64,000 nucleotides of DNA from positions 2,174,505-2,238,504 of the forward strand of contig BFEA01000201.1 of NCBI GenBank assembly GCA_003427395.1, given 5' to 3'. Numbering within the stretch: the first letter of the stretch is position 1; each line of letters begins with the position of its first letter. Below, in pieces: positions 29,827 to 39,000 of this stretch. This DNA comes from Chara braunii (Eukaryota > Streptophyta > Charophyceae > Charales > Characeae). The position numbers and the translations under genes are program-made. The notes under the pieces were generated by a model that searched no databases, was not told the origin of the DNA, and was given only the letters and a program-made list of their open reading frames with translations.

Positions 29827-30330
29827 ATGACATCCGAGTCGGTGATAATAGCTTTCTTTCATACGCGTGAGGAGGCAAGAGAATGGATGACAAGCTCTGA
29901 AGACAACGTGATCGGCTTGATGCAAACAAAACGGCTAATATACGATCCGTTTGTCATGTTTCCCGCAAGGGACAAACCACGATTATGACGAGGAAACTTG
30001 AGGCGTCCTTCAAGAAGTTACTTAATCAGTATTGCTTATAGATGAGATATTATTCGATATAGGTTCGTTGCTCGACGAGACTTTCAGGATGCATGTTTGA
30101 TGGTTCGGCACAGCAAAAGATCGGGGCGATACACCGAGAATATTTCCGAAGTGAAATGATTCTTCTTAGTTATCCTGCTGCATTTTAACGAGCAACACCG
30201 ACCTTTCGACTATGTTCACTATTATCGTCGGGCGCCAGATGATAAATTTTGGCACTTCAGACGAATTGTTTTTTCTGTGGCAGAGTTCAAACGCGAGGAG
30301 CGCCAACTGTTTTTTTTTATCAACTCTTAA
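29827..30330 (+). pseudogene. Unknown protein family, tandem unit 3
   Basis: The frame from ATG 29827 begins MTSESVIIAFFHTREEAREW and contains KRLIYDPFVMFPARDKPRL. It hits TGA at 29986, exactly where unit 1 has TGG (Trp). Two more in-frame stops follow, yet the same frame continues with LHFNEQHRPFDYVHYYRRAP and ends with EFKREERQLFFFINS near 30330. The NEQHRPFDYVHYYRR stretch aligns with NDRQGPFYLLHHIRR of unit 1. The ATG follows AATTTTATAG, again acceptor-like. About 165 codons in all. It is decayed by point mutations only. Confidence 0.6.
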
Positions 30331-30352
30331 TTGTGGTTCGCTTTGTGAGCAG

Positions 30353-30577
30353 ATGGACGACAGACGACGAGATTTTACCTTGGCCATATATTTTCTCGTT
30401 CGCGACGCACACGATGATGGTTTAATCAGAGGAGCAGAGCGGCTTTTAAAGGTTCGAGATGACAGTACTACCCAGTGGATCGACTTCATCGGGATACTTC
30501 GGAATCGCAATGGATTTTTCCCTAACACTCGCACGGATGTCCGGGCCAATACGGCTCAAACTCCATCGCGCGAGTAA
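30353..30577 (+). pseudogene. Possible fourth unit of the unknown family
   Basis: An open frame begins MDDRRRDFTLAIYFLVRDAH right after TTTGTGAGCAG. The IYFLVRDA part loosely matches the VIIxLFxxREA start of the other units, but the rest diverges. A later segment in another frame, RMATLVFNDNELARLDLLE near 30780-30840, could be its end. The assignment is weak. Confidence 0.35.
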
Positions 30578-31486
30578 CCTCCAATGTCTTTCTCGAGTCA
30601 TTGTGAGTGTTAAGATACCTCGTTCGGTAGGCGTTTCGGCGTCGTCCGGATCCGGGACACAGAGACTCGATACTTATCTGGATTTAGTCGGCCTCTTCGG
30701 GTCATAGTGTGGAGACTAGCCTCGCGGATGACCTCTCTCTATGATACTCGTATTGTTAGAGTTATGGGAGGTAGACGAATGGCGACCCTGGTATTCAACG
30801 ACAATGAGCTTGCACGATTGGATTTGTTGGAGACTCAGGCACGCAGAGGACGACAAATTTACCAGGACTAGACATTGTTTTCTAAAAACTTTACTGGGTT
30901 TTCAGATAAACATCTCGCGTAAACTTGAACTAATCTTGTCGAGGAAGTCATATGACTTATGACTTCACCAGGTAATCTAAAAAACAAAAATAAAGACACT
31001 CCATGTCGATAGGGCCGCCAGACGGATAGAATTCAAACTACCCCGATAATTTCACTATCATGCCTTGACATTAAGGGGTAAATACATAAGAAAGAAAAAG
31101 TAAACAAATATATTTCATCGGTTTGAAGTTACATTTAGATGTTTTTGTAAGAGACAAATAAGGAAAACTTTAAGTTATGTCTTACAGGACAACATGAAAC
31201 ACGACCCTGAAATCAGACATAAAAAGATCTGACTATAAACGTGAATTTAACGGATTGAAGAAATTTTCTCTATACGTTTTCAACAAGAAAGCTTTCTGAG
31301 TTTTGAGGCTACGTCAACGACGAGGAAGGACTATATTGGCATAATTTTTTCATCAGACCAAATCAATTATATTAAACATTATGTTGTGTTTTCACAACGG
31401 TGATTGCTGAGATGATTGACTGAAAGGATGACTTTTTATATATATGTATTGCTTTATTAAGGGTTTGTGCGAGTTCACCTTGATAA

Positions 31487-31545
31487 GTTATATATATATA
31501 TATGTATATATATATGTATATATATATATATATATAGATAGATAT
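31487..31545. repeat. (TA)n microsatellite
   Basis: TATATA with occasional TG and GATA interruptions. No gene is associated. Confidence 0.85.
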
Positions 31546-31589
31546 ATGTGAGTATTGTATGTAAGGGACTCGAGTCAAGTTGTGGTTTT

Positions 31590-33318
31590 CACGTTTAGTT
31601 GAGACCGTCCTAGTCGACCGACGTATGCTTCACCTTTGGGAGATCAGCGCCCTAAGTGACGAACGACGCCCGGGTTCCATAGGCGTTTTAATTGCGGGTA
31701 CCTATACTACAACGAGCGAGCAAACGCCCTCGACTGACTCACCTCTGTGATTGCATGTAAATGCTTTCTCACGTGGGTCAGTAGCTTGGTGGGGATACAC
31801 CCCTAAGGGTGGTGACAACCCCTCAAGGAAGAAAGTTGTGCCCTGCGGGAACCTATCCTGTCATAGGGAACCGCAAGATGTATAGTTGGCATACCTAGCT
31901 AAAGCGGCGAAGGGAGGACGCGACCACGACCGTCTCAACGGTTCGTGGGATGATTTATGCGTCGTCCCCCAAGTTGTCTCTTTGTTTTGCTTTTTATTAA
32001 ACTCCTGCGTGACATGGTCGGGAGGGCTCTCACCTCTTCACGACAAAAAGGCGGGGGCTGATGTGCTCGACATCGTGACTATACAAGGTGAGTTTGTTTC
32101 CTCCCTCTCTTTTCAATGCACCTGGTTGGCTTTCGGGCTGGACTCACACAACCCTTAGCATGCATGACGAACACAAACAATTGCGTGCGAAAACAAAACC
32201 TCAAACGCAATGATGACCATCAGCTGAGAACCGGCGGCTAGTAAGATCGAGACTACCATCATGATGGGGATCTTATCTTTGAAAATGCGATAAGAGATCA
32301 CAATCTATAACAACGCGGCCTCACCTCCGATACTTTCCGAATGTGCGAAATGAGACTAAACCTGTCGTCGGAGTCGGGTCAGATACATACGCTACTTAAA
32401 AATCTCCCGTACGCAGCTTCTTTCCCTCAAACTAGCAAATATGCCGCCCACATTCAAAATCTGGTGCAGCCAATCAACTCAAAACGGCCCCAAGCCTCAG
32501 TTTAATATCCTTTCTCACTCGTTTTCGTCGGTGAACGAGTGAGATATGACTTTTTAACTCTTGTTTGCCCTTCTCCTGTACACCTCAACTCTCCCGTGCG
32601 GCTTTCATTGTTTGCAGTGGCCATATCGCTTCACAACCCAATAATCTAAGCCCGCCAAATGTCTCGCAACGTCGAAAACCTCCCAAAACGGATCTCCATT
32701 CGCCCGTTTCATTAAGAAACGAGTGAGTTAGTTTTTTTTCGCTTCTACCATAGTCACTTTCCTCTTCTTCTTCGTGCACTCATTTTCTCTTCTAACTCAC
32801 TATCCACTCTCTTAGTTGCCTCTCTGAGCCTGCAATCGTGATCGCCCTACCCTGAAACCCCAGCTACGACCTTCGGTTCGCCCGATTCCGTCAAGGATCA
32901 GGCAAGAATTTCATTCTTCACTCTGCCATGTCCCTACTTAGCTTCGCCATCGCTTCCACTTGTTTTGAATGCACGTGTCAGGGCCCATGTCCAGGTTCAC
33001 CCTCGCGCTTGCTCTAGCTGTTCCGCTCCAGCCCGCTTTTCCTTCGTCGACGTTCTAACTCAGCCCTACAACTCACGGTTTCTCGATAGCGCAACACTCA
33101 CGTTGCACCTCCGATTTTAGAGAATCTTGGAGAAGACCAGCGACTAGATGGTTTGATTAGTCTTCCGCCCCTACACCCAGACCAACAAACGATTTGCACG
33201 GCCGTATGGTTTCGCCCTCCCCCTCGTCACCCACGACCTCAATTGTCGTGAACCGTGTACTTGCCTAGACACCACATCGGGTGTCCAATTGATGCAAGCA
33301 GCAGGCCGATGGTCACGG
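31590..33318 (+). other. Downstream part of element E1, no gene seen
   Basis: 31590-32060 aligns with 38080-38500 of copy E2, including GAGATCAGCGCCC, GAGCAAACGCCCTCG, GGGGATACRCCCCTAAGGGT and GAACCTATCCTGTC. Neither copy keeps a shared open frame, so the conserved stretch is more likely non-coding. 32200-33318 shows no recognisable feature. Confidence 0.5.
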
Positions 33319-33937
33319 TGTCGGGACAAAAACGTCTGTGAGGGTTTCTGCCCGAGGGTTTTCAGGTCGGATATTGTCCGACTTTTTTCGTTGAGGAACA
33401 TGATGAGATTGACGTTGCCAAAGTTTGTTCGGACCAACCCTGTAACTGAGAGACCTAGAGCCCGACGTCGTTGACGTGTGACGTCGTCGACGTTTGATCG
33501 AAACAACAAAAGTCAGTAGTACGACTTGCCGTCCGCGGTTCCCGATAAGGCCGCAGTGGTGCGCGGTCATGGAAAGACTAGAACTACACCTAGTCCACCT
33601 AAAATAAAGTCGCGCGGCTGTTAAGCCGCGCAATTCAGGGCCTAGGTAGGCTAAGAAGAGGGGTGTGCCGGGTATAGGACCGCGGCGCATAAGGAATAGG
33701 AAGTTTTTCCTCTAGGCCGCAGGGGTTGACGCCGAGCCAGGGGGTTGCTAGACCAATACTGAGGTCACCCGGCCATCCATGCATGCAAGGCCACAAGCAG
33801 GCGAGGCCTGCAGGGCCGCAGGCAGGCCGGGCCTGTGAGGCTATGAGCAGGCAGGGCCTGCAAGGCCGCGGAACGGGGGACATTGGTTGGGCCAAGCTCT
33901 TCTTATAGGAGAGTTGCTCCTATCACTGTCGTAATAG

Positions 33938-34175
33938 GAGCTAGCCCAGTAGGTTACCACACCAAACTCTCACCCGGCAGATACCGGGATCGAATCTGAC
34001 ATGCCAGCCTACTGGGCTAAGCTCATTTTGGAGCTGCCCTGCTATAACGCTGCCTGCGCGATCGGTTCTGGTCGTCCGATCGCACAGATTGCACGACCCA
34101 GATCGGGCGCGCGGTTCAACATGGCCCCTGCGGAAGGATGACACGCATAAATCGCGATTTTTTTTTCCTTTGTTT
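33938..34175 (+). repeat. tRNA-headed, U6-tailed chimeric module, copy 3
   Basis: Box A (TAGCCCAGTAGG) and box B (GGGATCGAATC) are both present. The tail ATGGCCCCTGCGGAAGGATG, ACACGCATAAATCGCG is closer to genuine U6 than copies 1 and 2. A T-run follows. The body differs considerably from copies 1 and 2 while head and tail are kept. Confidence 0.65.
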
Positions 34176-34199
34176 TGTTTCCCTTTTTTTTTTTTTTTT

Positions 34200-34310
34200 T
34201 CCCTTAGGACTCGAACCGTGGTCCTCAACGCAACACTCGTGGACTAGCCACGAGCTGTGACCGTTGGCATAAGCCAACGAAAAGGGAAAAAAAAAAAAAA
34301 AAAAAAAAAC
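34200..34310 (-). repeat. Inverted tRNA-like segment with perfect box B
   Basis: On the minus strand GGCTAGTCCACGAG is followed by GGTTCGAGTCC, a perfect box B. The CGTTGGCTTATGCCAACG hairpin and an A-run (plus strand) follow. It matches the arrangement at 24523-24669. Confidence 0.55.
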
Positions 34311-34417
34311 CTAAAAACGAACTAAAATGAAGTGCCACTTGGCACACCTGGATGTGACAAGGGCATTTCAAGCCCCAGTGCTTTGACAGTGCCTGCCCGT
34401 TTAAAACGGGCAGCTAT

Positions 34418-34510
34418 GGGCCTCACTGCACCACTCTCGAAATGTGCAGAACGAGAGTGAATCGTCCGCTAGGATATGGAAAGATACATGGCCATGATTT
34501 TTGTCTTTTG
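34418..34510. mobile_element. Foldback element family B, copy B3 (one end only)
   Basis: ATGGGCCTCACTGCACCACT, GAGAGTGAATC, then GGATATGGAAAGATACATGG match the inverse complement of copy B2. The right end is missing or replaced by T-rich sequence. Confidence 0.6.
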
Positions 34511-34655
34511 CCTATCTTAGGTAGATTTCTTTCTTTTGTTTTTTTTCTTATTTGTTTTATATTTTGTCTTGATTTTTATTTTTATATTTTGTTTATATTT
34601 TCTTTTTGTTTTCTTTTGAGTGCCCATTCGTTTTGAACGAACGGGCAACTCAAAA
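34511..34655. other. T-rich spacer with a GCCCATTCGTT hairpin
   Basis: About 100 bp of TTTTATTTTG-type sequence is followed by a hairpin at 34622-34646 (GCCCATTCG / CGAACGGGC). No gene is present. Confidence 0.5.
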
Positions 34656-34737
34656 GCTCGACTGTGCCACACTGTTTCGTCGGACTTCCACTGACTCATC
34701 AGGAGGTCGTACCCCGACAGTCTGCTGATCGGGGTGA
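34656..34737 (-). ncRNA. Hammerhead-ribozyme-like motif, copy 3 (probably inactive)
   Basis: CTGATGA (complement of 34696-34702) and GACGAAAC are kept with the GTC/GAC stem II ends. The cleavage-site region has become GTGGC instead of TGTC, so the required NUH triplet is lost. The helix next to the site is longer here: ACAGTC pairs with GACTGT over 6 bp (34660-34665 with 34717-34722). The inserted hairpin is weakened to GGGG/CCTC. Confidence 0.5.
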
Positions 34738-34768
34738 ACCTTCAGCAGAACACGGAGATATACACGCG

Positions 34769-34802
<34 letters not shown>

Positions 34803-35000
34803 NNNNNNNNNNNNNNNNNNNNNNNNNNNNNNNNNNNNNNNNNNNNNNNNNNNNNNNNNNNNNNNNNNNNNNNNNNNNNNNNNNNNNNNNNNNNNNNNNN
34901 NNNNNNNNNNNNNNNNNNNNNNNNNNNNNNNNNNNNNNNNNNNNNNNNNNNNNNNNNNNNNNNNNNNNNNNNNNNNNNNNNNNNNNNNNNNNNNNNNNNN

Positions 35001-35038
<38 letters not shown>
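34769..35038. repeat. (GT)n, 198-base N gap, (GA)n
   Basis: A GT tract (34769-34802) runs into a gap of N (34803-35000), then a GA tract (35001-35038). The gap length may be nominal. Open frames spanning the N block are not meaningful. Confidence 0.95.
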
Positions 35039-35042
<4 letters not shown>

Positions 35043-35556
35043 CACTAGAGAGTGCCCGTTCATTGGAAACGGGTTGCTCTCTTGCGCTGCAGCGCCTATA
35101 TCAGGCGCCCATTTGCACCAGATACAGACGCGGGGCAGGGGAAAGAAACCCCTGCTGAGCTTGACTCTAGTTCGACTCTGTGAAATGACACAGAAGGAGA
35201 GGCTGCTCGTTTTGAAAAGGAGTTGCCCCCTCACCAAGAAACGAGGGGGAAGGGAAAAAAAAAGGGGTCGCGAATCTAATCACGACGCGGGTCCAGATGC
35301 AGTGGGTAGAAGCTTCTGGGCCCTGAGTTGACAGCAGACTGTTGGATTTCAACAGTCTGCTTTACTTGGCTCTATACAGCCATTTGGAGCTGCGTCTGGG
35401 CGGGGGTAGCGGCCAGATGCATTACCGAAGCCTGGAACTTGGTTCCCCTAGGGGAACATCAAGTTTCTCAGCCCTTGATCTCGTTTGAGATCAAGGGTCA
35501 GGCTTCACTCCCAGTTTTGGCTGGGGGCAAAGCAGCTGCCCTCAACCTCCAGCTAG

Positions 35557-35566
35557 CTATAAAACA
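35557..35566 (+). promoter_or_regulatory. TATA box in composite element E2
   Basis: CTATAAAAC follows CTCAACCTCCAGCTAG and precedes AGCCAGC repeats, matching the TATA region at 26261 in copy E1. Confidence 0.5.
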
Positions 35567-35894
35567 AGCCAGCAGCCAGCCAGCCAGCCAACATTCATTT
35601 GTGGCTGGTGCTGCTGGCATTACGCTTGGTTGAATGTTGGCTGCAGGAGAAGGGGCTGCTAGTGGAGTGAGAAGGAGCTGAGTGGAGGTCTGCAAGAGGG
35701 TGAGGGAGGAGAACCGCTGGAAATGGTCATAGATGTGGAACACAGCCATAGCTGCCATCTCAGCGAGGTGAAGAAAGAGAGAGAAGTGTCGGAGGTCTGC
35801 AGGGAGCATGAGAGTGAGGGCAGCCATAGCTGCCGCTGCACTTGGTGGAGCGCATGAGAGGGCTGTTCGTTCAGCACAACGACGACAGCGGGTT

Positions 35895-36105
35895 ATCGAC
35901 GGTAGTGTGGAAGCGCTGCCAAAATTTTGCGGCAGCGGCTATGCTTTTTCGGCGGTGATGCGGAAGCGCTGCCAAAATTTTGCGGCGGCAACTGATTTTT
36001 TCAGCGGTGACGCGGAAGCGCTACCGAAATTTAGCGGCGGCGGCTATGCTTTTTCGGTGGTGATGTGGAAGCGCTGCCGAAATTTTGCGCGGCAACGGTG
36101 TTCCT
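35895..36105 (+). repeat. 53-bp tandem repeat, four units
   Basis: GGAAGCGCTGCCAAAATTTT recurs with starts at 35909, 35962, 36014 and 36067 (periods 53, 52 and 53). Each is followed by GCGGCRRCGG and TTTTTCRGYGGTGA. It matches the more decayed repeat at 26560-26860 in copy E1. Confidence 0.85.
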
Positions 36106-36612
36106 TTTAGTGGTGGTGTGAATGTGCTATCCGGGTTTTACGGCGCCGACGACAATTTTGAGAAGTGTCGTTAGGAGGGGGTGTGCTTTGAGGTGGTGCT
36201 GACGTTATGCTGTCCACATATTGTGGCGGCGACGCCTCGACACAGTGGTGACATAGTGGTACTGGTCGGAAGTGGTGATAGCGCTGAGGCACTGAGGGGA
36301 TTGCGTGTCAGTGGGCGATCCTTGAGGGAGTGGTGTGGATCACTTTTCTGACAGTCTACTGCGGCGATCTTCTCATTTGGAGTGTGGTTTATACGGCCTT
36401 CTTGAGTGGGCTGTTTGCTATCTTTGGTTCAGCTTCACTCAAGGTCAGTTGAATGACTCAGATGTGTGAACACACCTGTGTGAACACACACTTGCTTGAC
36501 CCTGTTCTTTGAATGTTCAGTGAAAAGGTAGAGGAAGTTGTGTTTTGTTTGCACGTGTGAATGGAAGTCTGACATGAGTTTGGGACTGCATTACTTTCTT
36601 TTAAACTTATCG

Positions 36613-36640
36613 TTTGATCTGATGTGCAGGTAAGTACAAG
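36613..36640 (+). other. Recursive-splice-like site
   Basis: GATGTGCAG is followed directly by GTAAGTAC, a 3' splice-site AG joined to a consensus 5' splice site. The matching place in E1 (27641-27660) reads TGTATGCAG followed by GTATGTG. This suggests a zero-length exon or an intron border in the element transcript. It is inference only. Confidence 0.35.
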
Positions 36641-38315
36641 GATGCTTGAAAAATGAAGATTTAATCATGTCAGCGAAAGTGAATGGAATGATGATTGTTT
36701 TCTATTTTTTGCTTGCATGCATGGATCGAAGGACAGCAGACGACGAGGAACGCTGCGATCATACAAAGGGGAAGAAGTGAATTGGACATAGATTTTTCCC
36801 GAGGTTACCCATTCTTTCCCGAATGACCCTTTTTGTCTATGCCCTTCCATCTGAATGTTTTTTCTTCTATGTGATCTCCTTCTTCGTCTAGGTTCGCCCT
36901 TGACGTCAGGCGATAAGGGCTGACTGTCTGCTGTGGTAAATGCATTTCCTTTCCCTATGAGGCATTTGAGGCGGGGGTTCGTTGCCTCAGGGGCCGACCC
37001 TGNTAACGACTCGGAGTGGACCGCTTAGGCGGGGGGATACCATGCTGTCGTGGTGGAGNCAGCCCGACTTCTGAGATCCGAGGTTCGCTCGGGCGAGGAC
37101 GATGGGTATCCCAGACCACCTCTTAGGGGATGGATGTGTGCTATTCACGGAAGGCGTTAAGTTCTTGACGGCTCACGTTAAGAAGAACCGTTGTAGTTTA
37201 CCCTTCTAGTGGTCGTCTTAGGAGCCACAGACGAATGGGGAGCTGGCGCCATAAGAAGCCCAGCTCGTGTTTTCACTATCTATTGACGGAGTGCGATTAG
37301 GCACTACCTTCACGGATAAGGTTGCACCATAAGAAGTACAAGCCTGGGACGATCAGATTAGTTGACGAAAAAAATGTAACTAAAGCATTGCCTTGAATAT
37401 CTTTATATCGCAGACTAGTAGTTCATCATTCGTGAGACATAAAAAGTAATCATTGCGCAGGAGGACAAAGCGACCAACAAATTTTGAAAATGGATGCTTG
37501 ACCTTAATGAGTCATTCAACGTTCGGTCGTTCAAGTCGAATACCGACTCGTATAGTGGTAGCCGGACTACTTGCAAACGACATTCACACCAAAGTTATAA
37601 AGGTAGTGATGTCATCGCTAGAACAGTGTGATCCTAACTCTACTTGAGGGTTGGGATGTCCGCATTTCTTTGCTTGCAGTCAGCATGGTGGAATGAAAGA
37701 ACTTGGCAACGCATCTCATCAAGTCGAAAAAGTCGTGACTGTCCAACCGTCTGGCAAGTAGAGTGTAGGTACTTTAGTCGGACGCCTTCTAAGCTTCGCA
37801 TCGTGTATAAGTCATGCTTTTGTCCTTTTGTTGATAAGTGAGGTCCGAAAGCGAGTCAACTCAGGTGTCTCGTCGTTGGATGAAAGTCAAATCAACCCTT
37901 GTCAAATTGATCGGGGCGAGTGGTATGCACGATTGTATTACATATAGTTTGATTTCGGAAGATAAGTCAACTTGCGTTGACCTGAGTCTTTTTTTTTTTT
38001 TTAAGGGTTTGTCTGAGTGACTCTTGATTGTCTTTGAAAGAAGGGACTAGGATAGATCGAGATTTTCTTACGCTTGGAGTATCACGCCGTAGTCGACTGA
38101 CGTCGGTCCGATTCCTGGGAGATCAGCGCCCCAGGGACGGGCGACGTTCGGATCCACTTTGGCGTTTAACCATACGTACCTATGCTACAGCGAACGAGCA
38201 AACGCCCTCGGTCGGCCTACCTCTGCAATTGCATTATAAAAGCCTTCGCATGTGGGTCGGTAGCTCGGCGGGGATACGCCCCTAAGGGTGGTGACAACCC
38301 CTTAGAGAAGGTAAG

Positions 38316-38993
38316 TTGTGCCCCGTGAGAACCTATCCTGTCGTAGGGGACCGCGGGATGTACAACTGGCGCACTCGGCCGGAGCGGCGAAGGGTCGGCG
38401 CGGGTTACCGTGTCGTCCCCGAGTTGTCTCTAAACGGTAAAAAAACTAAGTTTCTTCTGTGTGACGCGGCCGGGAGGGCCCTCGCTCGCGCGGGGGCCGA
38501 TGCGCTCGACAACGGAAGCCAAATTTCGTTGAGGAGTGGAGTCTACATTCGGCCGTCGTGGCCACTTCGACTCTTTAAGGAGCGGGAGGGTGCGGCCCTG
38601 CTACGAAGCCCAAGTCGTGGGCCGAGGTGCCACGGACTTGGTGCTGACCTTGGTGGTAGTAGAAAAAAGTCAAAAGAGAACTTTGAAGACAGAAGTGGAG
38701 CAGTTGAGGGTCCTATGTGCACAGCCCGGGCAGACAACACCGTTGCGGACTCCTCCATAGTACCTTGGGCTGCTCCGCCTAGGCACAGTCCGCTTCTTTC
38801 GGGCCTCAGCGGGCATGCTCACACTCAAACCTCTCACTACAGGCGCGCGGTTGGTGGACAGTGCCCTGCGGGGACTTCCTCCACTCAAGATTATTCCAGC
38901 TTGTGGGCTAAGTGCTCGCCTGTCGAGCACACGTTCACTCCGCAGTCCGAATTTCAAGACGGGCGGATAGAGGAATTTTACCCGCATCCATAA
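38316..38993 (+). CDS. Unassigned 225-codon open frame in element E2
   Basis: The frame starts MCPVRTYPVVGDRG and is Arg/Ser/Gly-rich throughout, with no domain, repeat or membrane segment I recognise. The aligned part of copy E1 has stops in the same frame, and the first half overlaps sequence conserved as DNA between E1 and E2. It may be a chance frame in locally GC-rich DNA. Confidence 0.15.
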   Translation: MCPVRTYPVVGDRGMYNWRTRPERRRVGAGYRVVPELSLNGKKTKFLLCDAAGRALARAGADALDNGSQISLRSGVYIRPSWPLRLFKEREGAALLRSPSRGPRCHGLGADLGGSRKKSKENFEDRSGAVEGPMCTARADNTVADSSIVPWAAPPRHSPLLSGLSGHAHTQTSHYRRAVGGQCPAGTSSTQDYSSLWAKCSPVEHTFTPQSEFQDGRIEEFYPHP

Positions 38994-39000
38994 CACGCAG

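Larger units (their letters stand above)
23418..33318 (+). mobile_element. Long composite element, copy E1 (about 9.9 kb)
   Basis: It starts TGTCGGGACAAAAAC and runs to the next identical start at 33319. In order it holds CCGCGCAATTCAGG (23706), the tRNA-like/U6 modules (24.0-24.6 kb), a GTTGGCTTATGCCAAC hairpin, GCCCGTT hairpins, a GA tract, a TATA box (26263), CCCGACTTCTGAGATCCGAG (28133), the tandem unknown ORFs, and AAGGGTGGTGACAACCCC (31804). Every non-ORF block recurs in the same order in copy E2. The TG start suggests a retrotransposon terminus, but no paired CA end, primer-binding site or polymerase was found. It may be a non-autonomous LARD-like retroelement or a tandem segmental duplication. 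Confidence 0.6.
33319..39000 (+). mobile_element. Long composite element, copy E2 (incomplete internal region)
   Basis: It begins with the same TGTCGGGACAAAAAC and repeats the anchors of E1: CCGCGCAATTCAGG (33626), tRNA-like/U6 module (33938), hairpins, TATA (35558), CCCGACTTCTGAGATCCGAG (37063) and AAGGGTGGTGACAACCCC (38284). The offset from E1 shrinks stepwise from about 9.9 to 6.5 kb. The biggest loss is between the last two anchors, where E1 has the ORF units and E2 has only about 1 kb. A family-B foldback element and a hammerhead-like segment lie only in E2. The right end near 39.0 kb is not defined. Confidence 0.6.

Noticed and set aside
34650-35331. Open frames running through the N gap
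   Set aside because: They exist only because N codons are not counted as stops.
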